A DNA stretch of 64,000 nucleotides, from positions 29,677 through 93,676 of the forward strand of contig CAJUDX010000002.1 of assembly GCA_910584785.1 (NCBI GenBank), in the 5' to 3' direction. Source of the stretch: an uncultured Lachnospiraceae bacterium. Lineage in GTDB: Bacteria > Bacillota > Clostridia > Lachnospirales > Lachnospiraceae. This document shows, piece by piece, positions 46,481 through 54,058 of the stretch. Positions within the stretch are counted from its first letter, which is position 1. Each line of letters starts with the position of its first letter. The notes below the pieces were generated by a model. The model was not told the DNA's origin, did no database searches, and saw nothing but the letters and a program-made list of their open reading frames with translations. The translations under genes and the position numbers were made by a program.

Positions 46481-46557
46481 TTAATTCGTTGTGCTAAGGA
46501 ATAGACACAAGGCAGAAGATGGAAAAGAGGAAGAAGCGGTCAATGAAAAGGCAATTA

Positions 46558-46586
46558 TTGCAGAAAAACGGATGGCATGATATACT
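46558..46586 (+). promoter_or_regulatory. Promoter of the Rpn-type nuclease gene
   Basis: TTGCAG (46558-46563), 17 bases, TATACT (46581-46586). It is the best sigma-A-like match in the 250-base gap after spmA. Confidence 0.55.
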
Positions 46587-46729
46587 GAAAACAGAGAAAA
46601 GAGTGTGAAGCATGCAGAAAAACGCAGGCAGAGAAGAAGTGGGAAAGACGGGCGTAGAGGGTATAACGAAAATAAGCATCTTGTATGCGACAGATAGGAA
46701 AAATGGTATTGCGGAAAGGAGGGAGAGAG

Positions 46730-47680
46730 TTGGGGCGTAAAGATACGGTTACGAAAAATTATATGAAGCAGAACACGATATTTGCGGATGCATTTAACTA
46801 CTATATTTATGGCGGTCAGCAGAGAATTTTGCCGGGACAACTGCAGGAATTGGATACGACGGAAATTGTTGTACCCTATGGTGCAGATGATGCCGGGGAG
46901 CCGGAGCAGGTTTATCGGGATGTAATGAAAAGTGTGGTTGCAATGAAAGATGAATATGCGGCCTACCTGCTTTTGGGAATAGAGAACCAAGGTGATGTGA
47001 ATTATGCCATGCCAGTGAAAAATTGGTTGTATGATGCCATAAATTATGCAAAACAGGTTCAGAAGTCGGCAAGCAGTCATAGGGAGGCAAAGGATTCTAA
47101 GGGACACAGTAAGGGAGAATTTTTGTCGGGATTCTATAAGGAAGATCGATTAATTCCTGTAATTACCCTGGTTATTTTATTTTCGCCGGATAAGTGGGAT
47201 GGGCCGACTTCCCTTCATGAGATGTTGAGTGTGAGAGATGAACATATTCTTTCTCTGGTGCCGGATTATCAGATTCATTTGATTACGCCTTATAGATTGT
47301 CGAAAGATGAGTTGAAAAAATTTCATTCATCTCTTAGGGAAGTGCTTACTTTTATCAAATATTCTAAAGACAGGGAAAAAATGGATGAAGCTGTCCGTGA
47401 TAATTTTAAAAAGTTACGGAAAGAGGAAATAGATGTATTGAACTATTGTGCCAATGTTAATTTGCAATTACCGCCAGGAGAGGAGGAAGTGGATGTGTGT
47501 AAGGCTTGGGAGGATATGAAGCAGGAAGTAGCAAAACAGACAGATGAGATGAGGTTATTAAAAGATCTTAAAAATATTATCAAAAAATTTCATGTTACTG
47601 TAGAAAACGCGATGGATATTTTAGAAGTACCAGAAGCAAAACAGGCAGAACTGGCTGCGAAACTAAATTCGCCCAGATAG
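46730..47680 (+). CDS. Rpn-family recombination-promoting nuclease/putative transposase
   Basis: PD-(D/E)xK-type nuclease-family protein, about 316 residues. The N-terminal domain shows NTIFADAFNYYIYGG, then the core with AAYLLLGIENQGDVNY (the E-x-Q element) and RLIPVITLVILFSPDKWDG. The C-terminal part is helical and charged. The start is TTG 46730, because AAGGAGGG (46716-46723) is perfectly spaced. Rpn proteins occur in variable numbers in enteric and gut bacteria and are linked to recombination or phage defence. Stands alone with its own promoter. Confidence 0.82.
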   Translation: MGRKDTVTKNYMKQNTIFADAFNYYIYGGQQRILPGQLQELDTTEIVVPYGADDAGEPEQVYRDVMKSVVAMKDEYAAYLLLGIENQGDVNYAMPVKNWLYDAINYAKQVQKSASSHREAKDSKGHSKGEFLSGFYKEDRLIPVITLVILFSPDKWDGPTSLHEMLSVRDEHILSLVPDYQIHLITPYRLSKDELKKFHSSLREVLTFIKYSKDREKMDEAVRDNFKKLRKEEIDVLNYCANVNLQLPPGEEEVDVCKAWEDMKQEVAKQTDEMRLLKDLKNIIKKFHVTVENAMDILEVPEAKQAELAAKLNSPR

Positions 47681-48260
47681 GAAGGAATGAAACGCCCCTG
47701 GAAATTTTTACGGACAGGGAAGGTAAAAGTAAATAAAAAGTAAAAGTAAATAAAAGGTAATAAGTAAGACAATAAAAAAAGAAAAAGATAGAAAAGAAGG
47801 GCTGATGTGCTGAAAGATCATGGCATGGGGCACTTCTTTTTTTGTTGGTGCTTATATGGTCTGGGTGCGGAGGTTGTGCAGAAAATAGGAATTGCAGACA
47901 GAGAACCGACGATGCTCGTCTGTAAACCTATGTATGGTTGGCAGGAAGCAGCAGGAGCCACGGGAGCAGCAGGTTCGACCGGTCTCACAGGTCTAGCTGG
48001 TGCGGCGCAGAATATGGGGGTAGAATTTGTAAATGTGTACTTTTACAAATTTGTGTTATCTTCTTTGACTAGCCCGTAGTATAGCACAAAAGAGTTCATT
48101 TTACAACAATTTTTTGCAATTCAAAGCAGGAAATAAAAGGGTTTGCAAAAATACACGTTAACAATTTTTCAGAGCACAAAGCTGTATTCATTGCAAAATG
48201 AGTACAGAAATTCGGCATAAACAGCAGATAAGAAAATGTAGATAAAGAAGGGGGATACCC
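47681..48260 (+). other. Intergenic region upstream of the polysaccharide cluster
   Basis: 580 bases with no confident gene. A 90-codon GTG-started frame (47807-48079) has a run of Gly-x-y triplets (GATGAAGSTGLTGLAG) but no family. AT-rich sequence from 48080 to 48170 and a strong hairpin at 48182-48207 suggest the promoter and leader of the loaP-led operon; I see no unambiguous -35/-10 pair. Confidence 0.5.
48182..48207 (+). promoter_or_regulatory. Leader hairpin with GCAA loop before loaP
   Basis: CTGTATTCATT (48182-48192) and AATGAGTACAG (48197-48207) pair along 11 positions, one of them G-U, closed by a GCAA (GNRA-type) loop. It lies 54 bases before the LoaP-type gene and has no T-run, so it is not a terminator. 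LoaP proteins are known to recognise a hairpin in the leader RNA; this is the natural candidate. Confidence 0.5.
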
Positions 48261-48863
48261 ATGCAATGGTATTTGTTAAAAACATGGGCAGGGAGAGAAG
48301 AGGAACTGCTTAGAGTAATACGCAGGTCGGTTCCTGACAGTCTGTGCAAGGAATGTTTTATGATAGATCAGGAACGCATCTGGATAAGGCAGAAGAGGAA
48401 TATTCTCCATAGGGAACCGCTGTTTCCTGGATGTGTTTTTCTTATCACTCCGCAGTCAGATCCGATTTTATCCCGTATTGAGCAGATTCCGGCAATTGAT
48501 CGATGGATAGTCAGCAAAAGTCTCAGCATTCTGCGCATGACAGAAGAAGACGGGCGTTTTCTGGAAGAATTATCAGGAAAAGAACACAGGGTAAAGCTTT
48601 CTTATGTATTAAAAGATGAACAAGGAAATATTTGTAAATTATCTGGACCCTTGAGCGATTATCAAGAATATATTAAACGGATTCAGTTTAAAAAAAGATA
48701 TGCCATGATTCGCCATCGGTTATGGGGAGAAGAAAGAACGTTTGTTTTGGGGATTTTACTGAAAGAAGATGTCAATCAAGAGTATTTACTAAATGGCAGA
48801 TTAGCTGAGGATGCATTAGCTGAATATTCTTTCTATAGAAAATATGGAGATGACATAAGATGA
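48261..48863 (+). CDS. loaP: NusG-paralogue transcription antiterminator (LoaP-like)
   Basis: Operon-specific elongation factor of about 200 residues. An N-terminal NGN domain (QWYLLKTWAGREEELL, then FPGCVFLIT) is followed by a C-terminal KOW-like domain (LSYVLKDEQGNICKLSGPL, then KKRYAMIRHRLWGEERTFVLGI). Such proteins sit at the head of long polysaccharide or metabolite operons and suppress premature termination. AAGGGGGA precedes the ATG, and its stop overlaps the next start (ATGA). A hairpin lies upstream. Confidence 0.88.
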   Translation: MQWYLLKTWAGREEELLRVIRRSVPDSLCKECFMIDQERIWIRQKRNILHREPLFPGCVFLITPQSDPILSRIEQIPAIDRWIVSKSLSILRMTEEDGRFLEELSGKEHRVKLSYVLKDEQGNICKLSGPLSDYQEYIKRIQFKKRYAMIRHRLWGEERTFVLGILLKEDVNQEYLLNGRLAEDALAEYSFYRKYGDDIR

Positions 48864-50728
48864 GCAGTTACCAAATAGAAAAATACCTGCCAGAAAACAG
48901 ACGGGTCAGGATGTTGGTACTTATGGCAGTGGATATCGGTGTTATTTGTCTGGCTTCCTTTTTAGGGTTATTTATCCGGTTTGATTTGAATATCGGAAGA
49001 ATCCCAGCAGAATATATACAGGCGCTACTTGCCTATCTGCCATTTTATGTGCTGGCTACAATCGTTGTCTTTTTCATTTTTCGTATGTATGCCACGATGT
49101 GGAGTGTAGCAGGGGTACGGGAAACAGGGCATATCGTTGCGGCCTGTGGGCTGGCTTCACTGGTTCAGATTGCCGGAATGTTGATGCTGGAACTAAAAGT
49201 TCCCAGAAGTTATTATGTCCTTTCCTTTTTTGTTTTATGTGCCTTTGAGGGGACAGTACGGTTATCTTATCGGATTTTAGCATCGGTTGGTTTACCGGAA
49301 AAGCATAAGAAAGCGGGAGTCCGGGTACTGATAGCTGGAGCCGGGACAAGCGGATCAGTGATATTGAAAGAAATGCGGACAAGTCAATACGCTCAGGGCC
49401 ATGTGGTTTGTTTTGTGGATGATGATAAGAATAAAATTGGGAAAATTTTAAATGGTGTTCCGGTTGCTGGTAATCGGAAAGATATACCAGAATTGGCAGA
49501 GAAGTATAAAATAGATGAAATTTATATTGCTATGCCCTCTGCACCGGCAAAGGACAGGAAAGAGATTATTGAAATTTGCCGGGAAACGGGATGTAAAGTA
49601 AAAACTTTACCAGGAATTTACCAGTTGTTAAATGGGGAAGTCAGCGTTAGCCGGCTGCGGGAAGTAGAGATTGAAGATCTCCTTGGGAGGGAACCTGTCC
49701 AGGTAAATATAGATGAAATTTTGGAGTATGTCCATGGAAAAGTGGCACTGGTAACGGGCGGAGGTGGTTCGATTGGAAGTGAACTATGCCGCCAGATTGC
49801 TGGACATCAGCCGAAACAACTGATTATTTTTGATGTGTATGAGAACAATGCCTATGATTTGCAGCAGGAATTAAAGGGAAAATTTCCAGAACTTAATCTT
49901 GCGGTTTTAATTGGCTCTGTGCGCAATACCCACCGGATAGAGTCGGTTTTTGCCCAGTACCGACCGGATATTGTCTATCATGCGGCGGCGCATAAACATG
50001 TGCCATTGATGGAGGACAGTCCGAATGAAGCAATTAAGAATAATGTCTTTGGTACATATAAAACGGCGAAGGCGGCAGATAAGTACGGAACAAAACGGTT
50101 TGTGCCGATTTCTACCGATAAAGCGGTAAATCCGACAAACATTATGGGGGCATCGAAACGGATATGTGAAATGGTCATTCAGATGATGAATGCAAAATCA
50201 AAGACGGATTTTGTAGCAGTGCGGTTTGGCAATGTACTGGGAAGCAATGGGTCGGTGATTCCATTATTTAAAAAGCAGATTGAACAGGGCGGACCGGTAA
50301 CGGTGACGCACCCGGATATTATCCGGTATTTTATGACCATACCAGAGGCAGTTTCTCTGGTACTGCAGGCTGGAGCGTATGCTAAAGGCGGGGAAATTTT
50401 TATTCTGGATATGGGGGAGCCGGTGAAGATTCTGGATTTGGCGAAAAACTTGATACGGCTTTCTGGCTATAAACCAGAGGAGGATATTCCCATTACGTTT
50501 ACCGGACTAAGGCCAGGAGAGAAATTATATGAGGAACTGCTTATGGACGAAGAAGGGATGCAGGATACGCCGAATAAGTTAATTCATATTGGGAAGCCGA
50601 TTGAATTTGATATGGATGCATTTGGCAGGCAGTTGGATAAGCTGTATAAAGCTGCTAATTTGGACTCGGAAACTATACGAGAGGAAGTGAAAAATATTGT
50701 GCCAACATATCGGGCAAAGAGGGTTTAG
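48860..50728 (+). CDS. Membrane UDP-sugar 4,6-dehydratase (CapD/PglF-like)
   Basis: 622-residue polysaccharide biosynthesis enzyme. Four hydrophobic segments (about 15-120), a first Rossmann domain with GAGTSGSVILKEM (near 155), and a catalytic SDR domain with LVTGGGGSIGSELCRQI (near 295), ISTDKAVNPTN and the MGASKR motif. The family converts UDP-GlcNAc to a 4-keto-6-deoxy sugar, the first step to bacillosamine-type amino sugars. The aminotransferase downstream fits the second step. Confidence 0.9.
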   Translation: MSSYQIEKYLPENRRVRMLVLMAVDIGVICLASFLGLFIRFDLNIGRIPAEYIQALLAYLPFYVLATIVVFFIFRMYATMWSVAGVRETGHIVAACGLASLVQIAGMLMLELKVPRSYYVLSFFVLCAFEGTVRLSYRILASVGLPEKHKKAGVRVLIAGAGTSGSVILKEMRTSQYAQGHVVCFVDDDKNKIGKILNGVPVAGNRKDIPELAEKYKIDEIYIAMPSAPAKDRKEIIEICRETGCKVKTLPGIYQLLNGEVSVSRLREVEIEDLLGREPVQVNIDEILEYVHGKVALVTGGGGSIGSELCRQIAGHQPKQLIIFDVYENNAYDLQQELKGKFPELNLAVLIGSVRNTHRIESVFAQYRPDIVYHAAAHKHVPLMEDSPNEAIKNNVFGTYKTAKAADKYGTKRFVPISTDKAVNPTNIMGASKRICEMVIQMMNAKSKTDFVAVRFGNVLGSNGSVIPLFKKQIEQGGPVTVTHPDIIRYFMTIPEAVSLVLQAGAYAKGGEIFILDMGEPVKILDLAKNLIRLSGYKPEEDIPITFTGLRPGEKLYEELLMDEEGMQDTPNKLIHIGKPIEFDMDAFGRQLDKLYKAANLDSETIREEVKNIVPTYRAKRV

Positions 50729-50856
50729 GATTGGCTGAAGCCGTATTGTTTTAGACGTTGTATCATTAAGAAGAAAAGCTTTGAAACTAACTGGGGATGA
50801 TGTAACCCTATCGGCAAGATGGAGAGAGAAATTCGGCAAGGATAAGGAGCAGAGGT

Positions 50857-52140
50857 ATGTTCAAACGAAAAGATGATTTAAAACCGTTTGAGTCCAGGGT
50901 GTGGCTGGCAAGTCCGACTATGCATGGAGAAGAATTGAAATACATGACAGAGGCCTACAAAAGTAATTGGATGAGCACAGTTGGTCAGAACATAAACGAA
51001 GTGGAAAAGATTGCTGCTGAAAAATCTGGCATGAAGTATGCCGTTGGCCTTTCTTCCTGTACCGCTGCTCTCCATCTGTGCTGCAAGCTGGCGGGAGAGA
51101 AGCTGTATGGAAAACCTGCCATTTCTCACGGCGCGTTGGAAGGCAAACGGGCGTTCTGCTCTGATATGACCTTCGACGCAACCCTGAATCCGGTGGTATA
51201 TGAAGGCGGCATTCCTGTGTTCATCGACACAGCGTATGATTCCTGGAACATGGATACAGCGGCATTGGAGAAAGCGTTTGAAATTTATCCAGATGTGAGG
51301 CTGGTAGTGTCCGCAGAACTCTACGGCTTTCCAGGGCGCATGGACGAAATCAAGCGGATTTGTGAGAAACATGGTGCGCTGTTAATCGAGGACGCAGCCG
51401 AGGCGATGGGAGCGACGATAGACGGCAGACAGTGCGGTAGTTTCGGAGATTACAGTGCGGTGAGCTTTAACGGTAACAAGATTATCACTGGGTCAAGCGG
51501 TGGATGTCTGCTGACAAATAGCATTGAGGATGCGAATAAAGCAAGAAAATGGAGCACCCAGTCAAGAGAAAATGCCCCGTGGTATCAGCATGAGGAAGTT
51601 GGCTATAACTACAGAATGTCAAATGTGATTGCCGGCGTGGTTCGTGGGCAGTACGGATACCTGGAGGAACATATAAAGCAGAAGAAGGCTGTTTGGGAGA
51701 GGTACAGAAACGGGCTGAAAGATCTGCCTGTGTCTATGAATCCGATAACGGCTGGCACGGAGCCCAATTACTGGCTGAGTGCGTTGATGATAAATGAAGA
51801 TGCCATGTGCAGGCAGGTGAGAGACGAGAAGGAAGCACTGTATAACAGCGAACTGGGTAAAAGCTGCCCGACGGAGATCCTGGAAGCGATCGCGAGCATC
51901 AATGCGGAAGGCCGACCGATATGGCGGCCTATGCATATGCAACCTATGTATAGGATGCATGAATATATCGGAAAGAATGGAAGCCTTAGATGCCGGACGA
52001 ATGCTTATCTTAGAGAAAGCAGTTGTATAGATGTCGGGGCGGATATTTTTAATCGAGGGCTGTGCTTGCCAAGCGATAATAAGATGAGTATTGAGCAACA
52101 GGATAAAGTGATTGAGGTTATTAAGAGGTGTTTTGAGTAG
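50857..52140 (+). CDS. DegT/DnrJ/EryC1/StrS aminotransferase (PglE-like)
   Basis: PLP-dependent sugar aminotransferase, 427 residues. The PLP lysine is in NGNKIITGSSGG (near 208), with IEDAAEAMGA before it. It would aminate the 4-keto sugar made by the upstream dehydratase. Codon choice from about 51050 to 51900 looks somewhat more GC-rich than in the neighbours, compatible with separate acquisition (impression only). AAGGAGCAGAGG precedes the ATG. Confidence 0.9.
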   Translation: MFKRKDDLKPFESRVWLASPTMHGEELKYMTEAYKSNWMSTVGQNINEVEKIAAEKSGMKYAVGLSSCTAALHLCCKLAGEKLYGKPAISHGALEGKRAFCSDMTFDATLNPVVYEGGIPVFIDTAYDSWNMDTAALEKAFEIYPDVRLVVSAELYGFPGRMDEIKRICEKHGALLIEDAAEAMGATIDGRQCGSFGDYSAVSFNGNKIITGSSGGCLLTNSIEDANKARKWSTQSRENAPWYQHEEVGYNYRMSNVIAGVVRGQYGYLEEHIKQKKAVWERYRNGLKDLPVSMNPITAGTEPNYWLSALMINEDAMCRQVRDEKEALYNSELGKSCPTEILEAIASINAEGRPIWRPMHMQPMYRMHEYIGKNGSLRCRTNAYLRESSCIDVGADIFNRGLCLPSDNKMSIEQQDKVIEVIKRCFE

Positions 52141-52157
52141 AAGGGAAGTTATTTTCG

Positions 52158-53066
52158 ATGAACACGGTTACAATAAAGAATATTTGTGATTTCCTGAAAT
52201 CCAGAAACATAGAATATCAGCTTTTAAATGATCTGCCCACTACAATCATGGGTTTTTGCCCGCTGAACAATTTAAAGGATCATTCCATTACCTGGGTTCG
52301 GTCAAATCGCAAATTATCGATTGAGGAACTCAATTCTTATACGGACGTGCTCCTGTTCGCAGAACCAGGTACTGATGTTGAGAATGCTTTATTTCCTGTA
52401 ATTTTTGTAGAGGAAGTCCAGAGAATATTTTTTCGTGTGACGGAGTGGTTTTTTGGGGAACTGAACCCGGAAAAGAAAGTTGAGGGAATAGAGCCGACGG
52501 CTATCGTGAAAACATCATCGATTGGATCGGGAGTTTATGTAGGTCATCATAGCTATATATCAGAACAGGCTGCTATTGGAAATCATGTATCGATTATGCA
52601 TAATGTGACAATTGACGGGAAGATAGAGATTGGAGATAACTGTTTTATTGAATCTGGTACAGTTATTGGTGCATGTGGATTTGGGTATATGACCAGTGAA
52701 GAAGGTAATCGGGAGATTGTGCCGCATTATGCTGGTGTGCGGATAGGCAAAAACGTACGTATTGGTGCAAACTGTACGATAATCCGAGGGTGTCTTGCGG
52801 ATACGGTTATAGAGGATGACGTAAAGATTGCTGATCTTGTATGTATAAGCCATAACGATATCGTTAAGAAAGGTGCAATGATTACTTGTGGAACCGTGAT
52901 TGCCGGAAGCACAACGGTAGGAGAAGGTGTGTGGATGGCTCCTGGGGCTGTGGTAAGCAATGGTGTGGAGATCGGTGATGATGCGTATATTGGAATCGGC
53001 AGCGTGGTTCCTGCAAGGATTAGGAAAGGTAAGAAAGTATTCGGCAATCCAGCGAAATACATATAA
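52158..53066 (+). CDS. LpxD-like hexapeptide-repeat acyltransferase
   Basis: A 302-residue left-handed beta-helix protein. The N-terminal domain (about 1-100) resembles the uridine-binding domain of LpxD-type enzymes (LNNLKDHSITWVRSNRKL), followed by hexapeptide repeats (EPTAIVKTSSIGSGVYVGHHSYISE) and a tail typical of LpxD (PAKYI). LpxD enzymes use acyl-ACP as donor, and a dedicated ACP gene lies 730 bases downstream, so this enzyme may N-acylate the amino sugar made by its neighbours. PglD-type acetyl-CoA use cannot be excluded. Confidence 0.75.
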   Translation: MNTVTIKNICDFLKSRNIEYQLLNDLPTTIMGFCPLNNLKDHSITWVRSNRKLSIEELNSYTDVLLFAEPGTDVENALFPVIFVEEVQRIFFRVTEWFFGELNPEKKVEGIEPTAIVKTSSIGSGVYVGHHSYISEQAAIGNHVSIMHNVTIDGKIEIGDNCFIESGTVIGACGFGYMTSEEGNREIVPHYAGVRIGKNVRIGANCTIIRGCLADTVIEDDVKIADLVCISHNDIVKKGAMITCGTVIAGSTTVGEGVWMAPGAVVSNGVEIGDDAYIGIGSVVPARIRKGKKVFGNPAKYI

Positions 53067-53079
53067 GAGGAGAATGAAG

Positions 53080-53721
53080 ATGATGCCAAGGGCGAAAAAA
53101 ACGGTTTATACGGTTGTGATAAAGAGATTATTTGATATAATCCTCAGCCTTATAGCAATGATTATTCTGAGTCCACTCTTGATTTCTGTTTCGATAATTG
53201 AAATTATAGTTCATGGTCATCCAATTTTGTTTGCGCAAGAAAGACCAGGAAAAGACGGAAAAATTTTCAAGATATATAAGTTTCGCTCCATGACAAATGA
53301 AACGGATGAGACGGGGCAGCTTTTGCCAGAAGAGCAAAGACTGACCAAGTTTGGAAAGAATATCAGAAAATTATCCATAGATGAGTTGCCTGAACTTTTC
53401 TGCATTCTCACTGGAAAAATGAGCATCATTGGGCCAAGACCGCTGTTGGTGAAATATTTACCACTATACAGTGAGCGGCATATGCATCGTCATGATGTAA
53501 GACCAGGCCTTGCATGCTATTCCTTAAAGCCCATGAAAACATGGACATGGAATGACCAGTTTGAAAATGATATTTGGTATATAGAGAACTGTAGCTTCCT
53601 TGTAGATTTGAAAATGATAGTTGCAGTTGCCAAACAGGCGCTTCATGGCAGTGAAGTTAGAGCAAATGATCTTAGAGGAGAGTTTGATGGACAAAATTTA
53701 TACCAGGGTTCAAATCTGTAG
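53080..53721 (+). CDS. Initiating phosphoglycosyl transferase (PglC-like)
   Basis: Monotopic sugar transferase that links a sugar phosphate to undecaprenyl phosphate to start glycan assembly. About 214 residues: basic N-terminus, one hydrophobic segment (about 18-38), then the catalytic RPGKDGKIFKIYKFRSM, LRKLSIDELPEL-like segment and SIIGPRPLLVKY with the Asp-Glu dyad in IDELPEL. Start uncertain: AGAGGAG (53066-53072) suits ATG 53080 or 53083; the upstream frame from 52960 lies inside the previous gene. Confidence 0.88.
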   Translation: MMPRAKKTVYTVVIKRLFDIILSLIAMIILSPLLISVSIIEIIVHGHPILFAQERPGKDGKIFKIYKFRSMTNETDETGQLLPEEQRLTKFGKNIRKLSIDELPELFCILTGKMSIIGPRPLLVKYLPLYSERHMHRHDVRPGLACYSLKPMKTWTWNDQFENDIWYIENCSFLVDLKMIVAVAKQALHGSEVRANDLRGEFDGQNLYQGSNL

Positions 53722-53795
53722 TGAAATAATTTTCACACAGTAGAGCAATGGTTTGGCGTTTAAAAGATAATTTGTGTTAAGAAAGGCGAAAAATA

Positions 53796-54002
53796 ATGGA
53801 ACAGAAATTCTTGGATTTCGTTGCGGAAATCATGGAAGTAGATGAGGTATCCATGGGTATGTCTTATAACGAAGGGAAATGGAGTTCCCTTATGATGCTC
53901 ACACTTGTTATGGAACTGGAAGCGGAGTATGGCGTGTCAATTCCTATGGAGAATCTGGGCAATGTAAAAACATTGGCTGATCTATATAAACTTGTGAATT
54001 AA
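53796..54002 (+). CDS. Dedicated acyl carrier protein
   Basis: A 68-residue four-helix carrier domain. The phosphopantetheine serine is expected in KWSSLMMLTLVMELE (near residue 31), where the usual Asp-Ser-Leu is Ser-Ser-Leu. It differs clearly from the housekeeping ACP at 6266. It is followed directly by a gene whose first 150 residues look like an FkbH-type domain, and FkbH proteins load ACPs with a glycerate-derived acyl group. The reading is an ACP for sugar acylation. Confidence 0.8.
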   Translation: MEQKFLDFVAEIMEVDEVSMGMSYNEGKWSSLMMLTLVMELEAEYGVSIPMENLGNVKTLADLYKLVN

Positions 54003-54058
54003 TCGTATCAGGGCAATGGAGATGCCTTGTGGCTAACAGAAAGGGAGACTTGCTGATA

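Noticed and set aside
46481..47107. 208-codon frame on the minus strand
   Set aside because: Lies opposite the Rpn-type gene, rich in His, Ile and Leu with no family features and no ribosome site; a shadow.
47807..48079. 90-codon frame with collagen-like Gly-x-y triplets
   Set aside because: Short, GTG start with weak site, no family, and the triplet run is only about six repeats; kept only as a remark in the intergenic entry.
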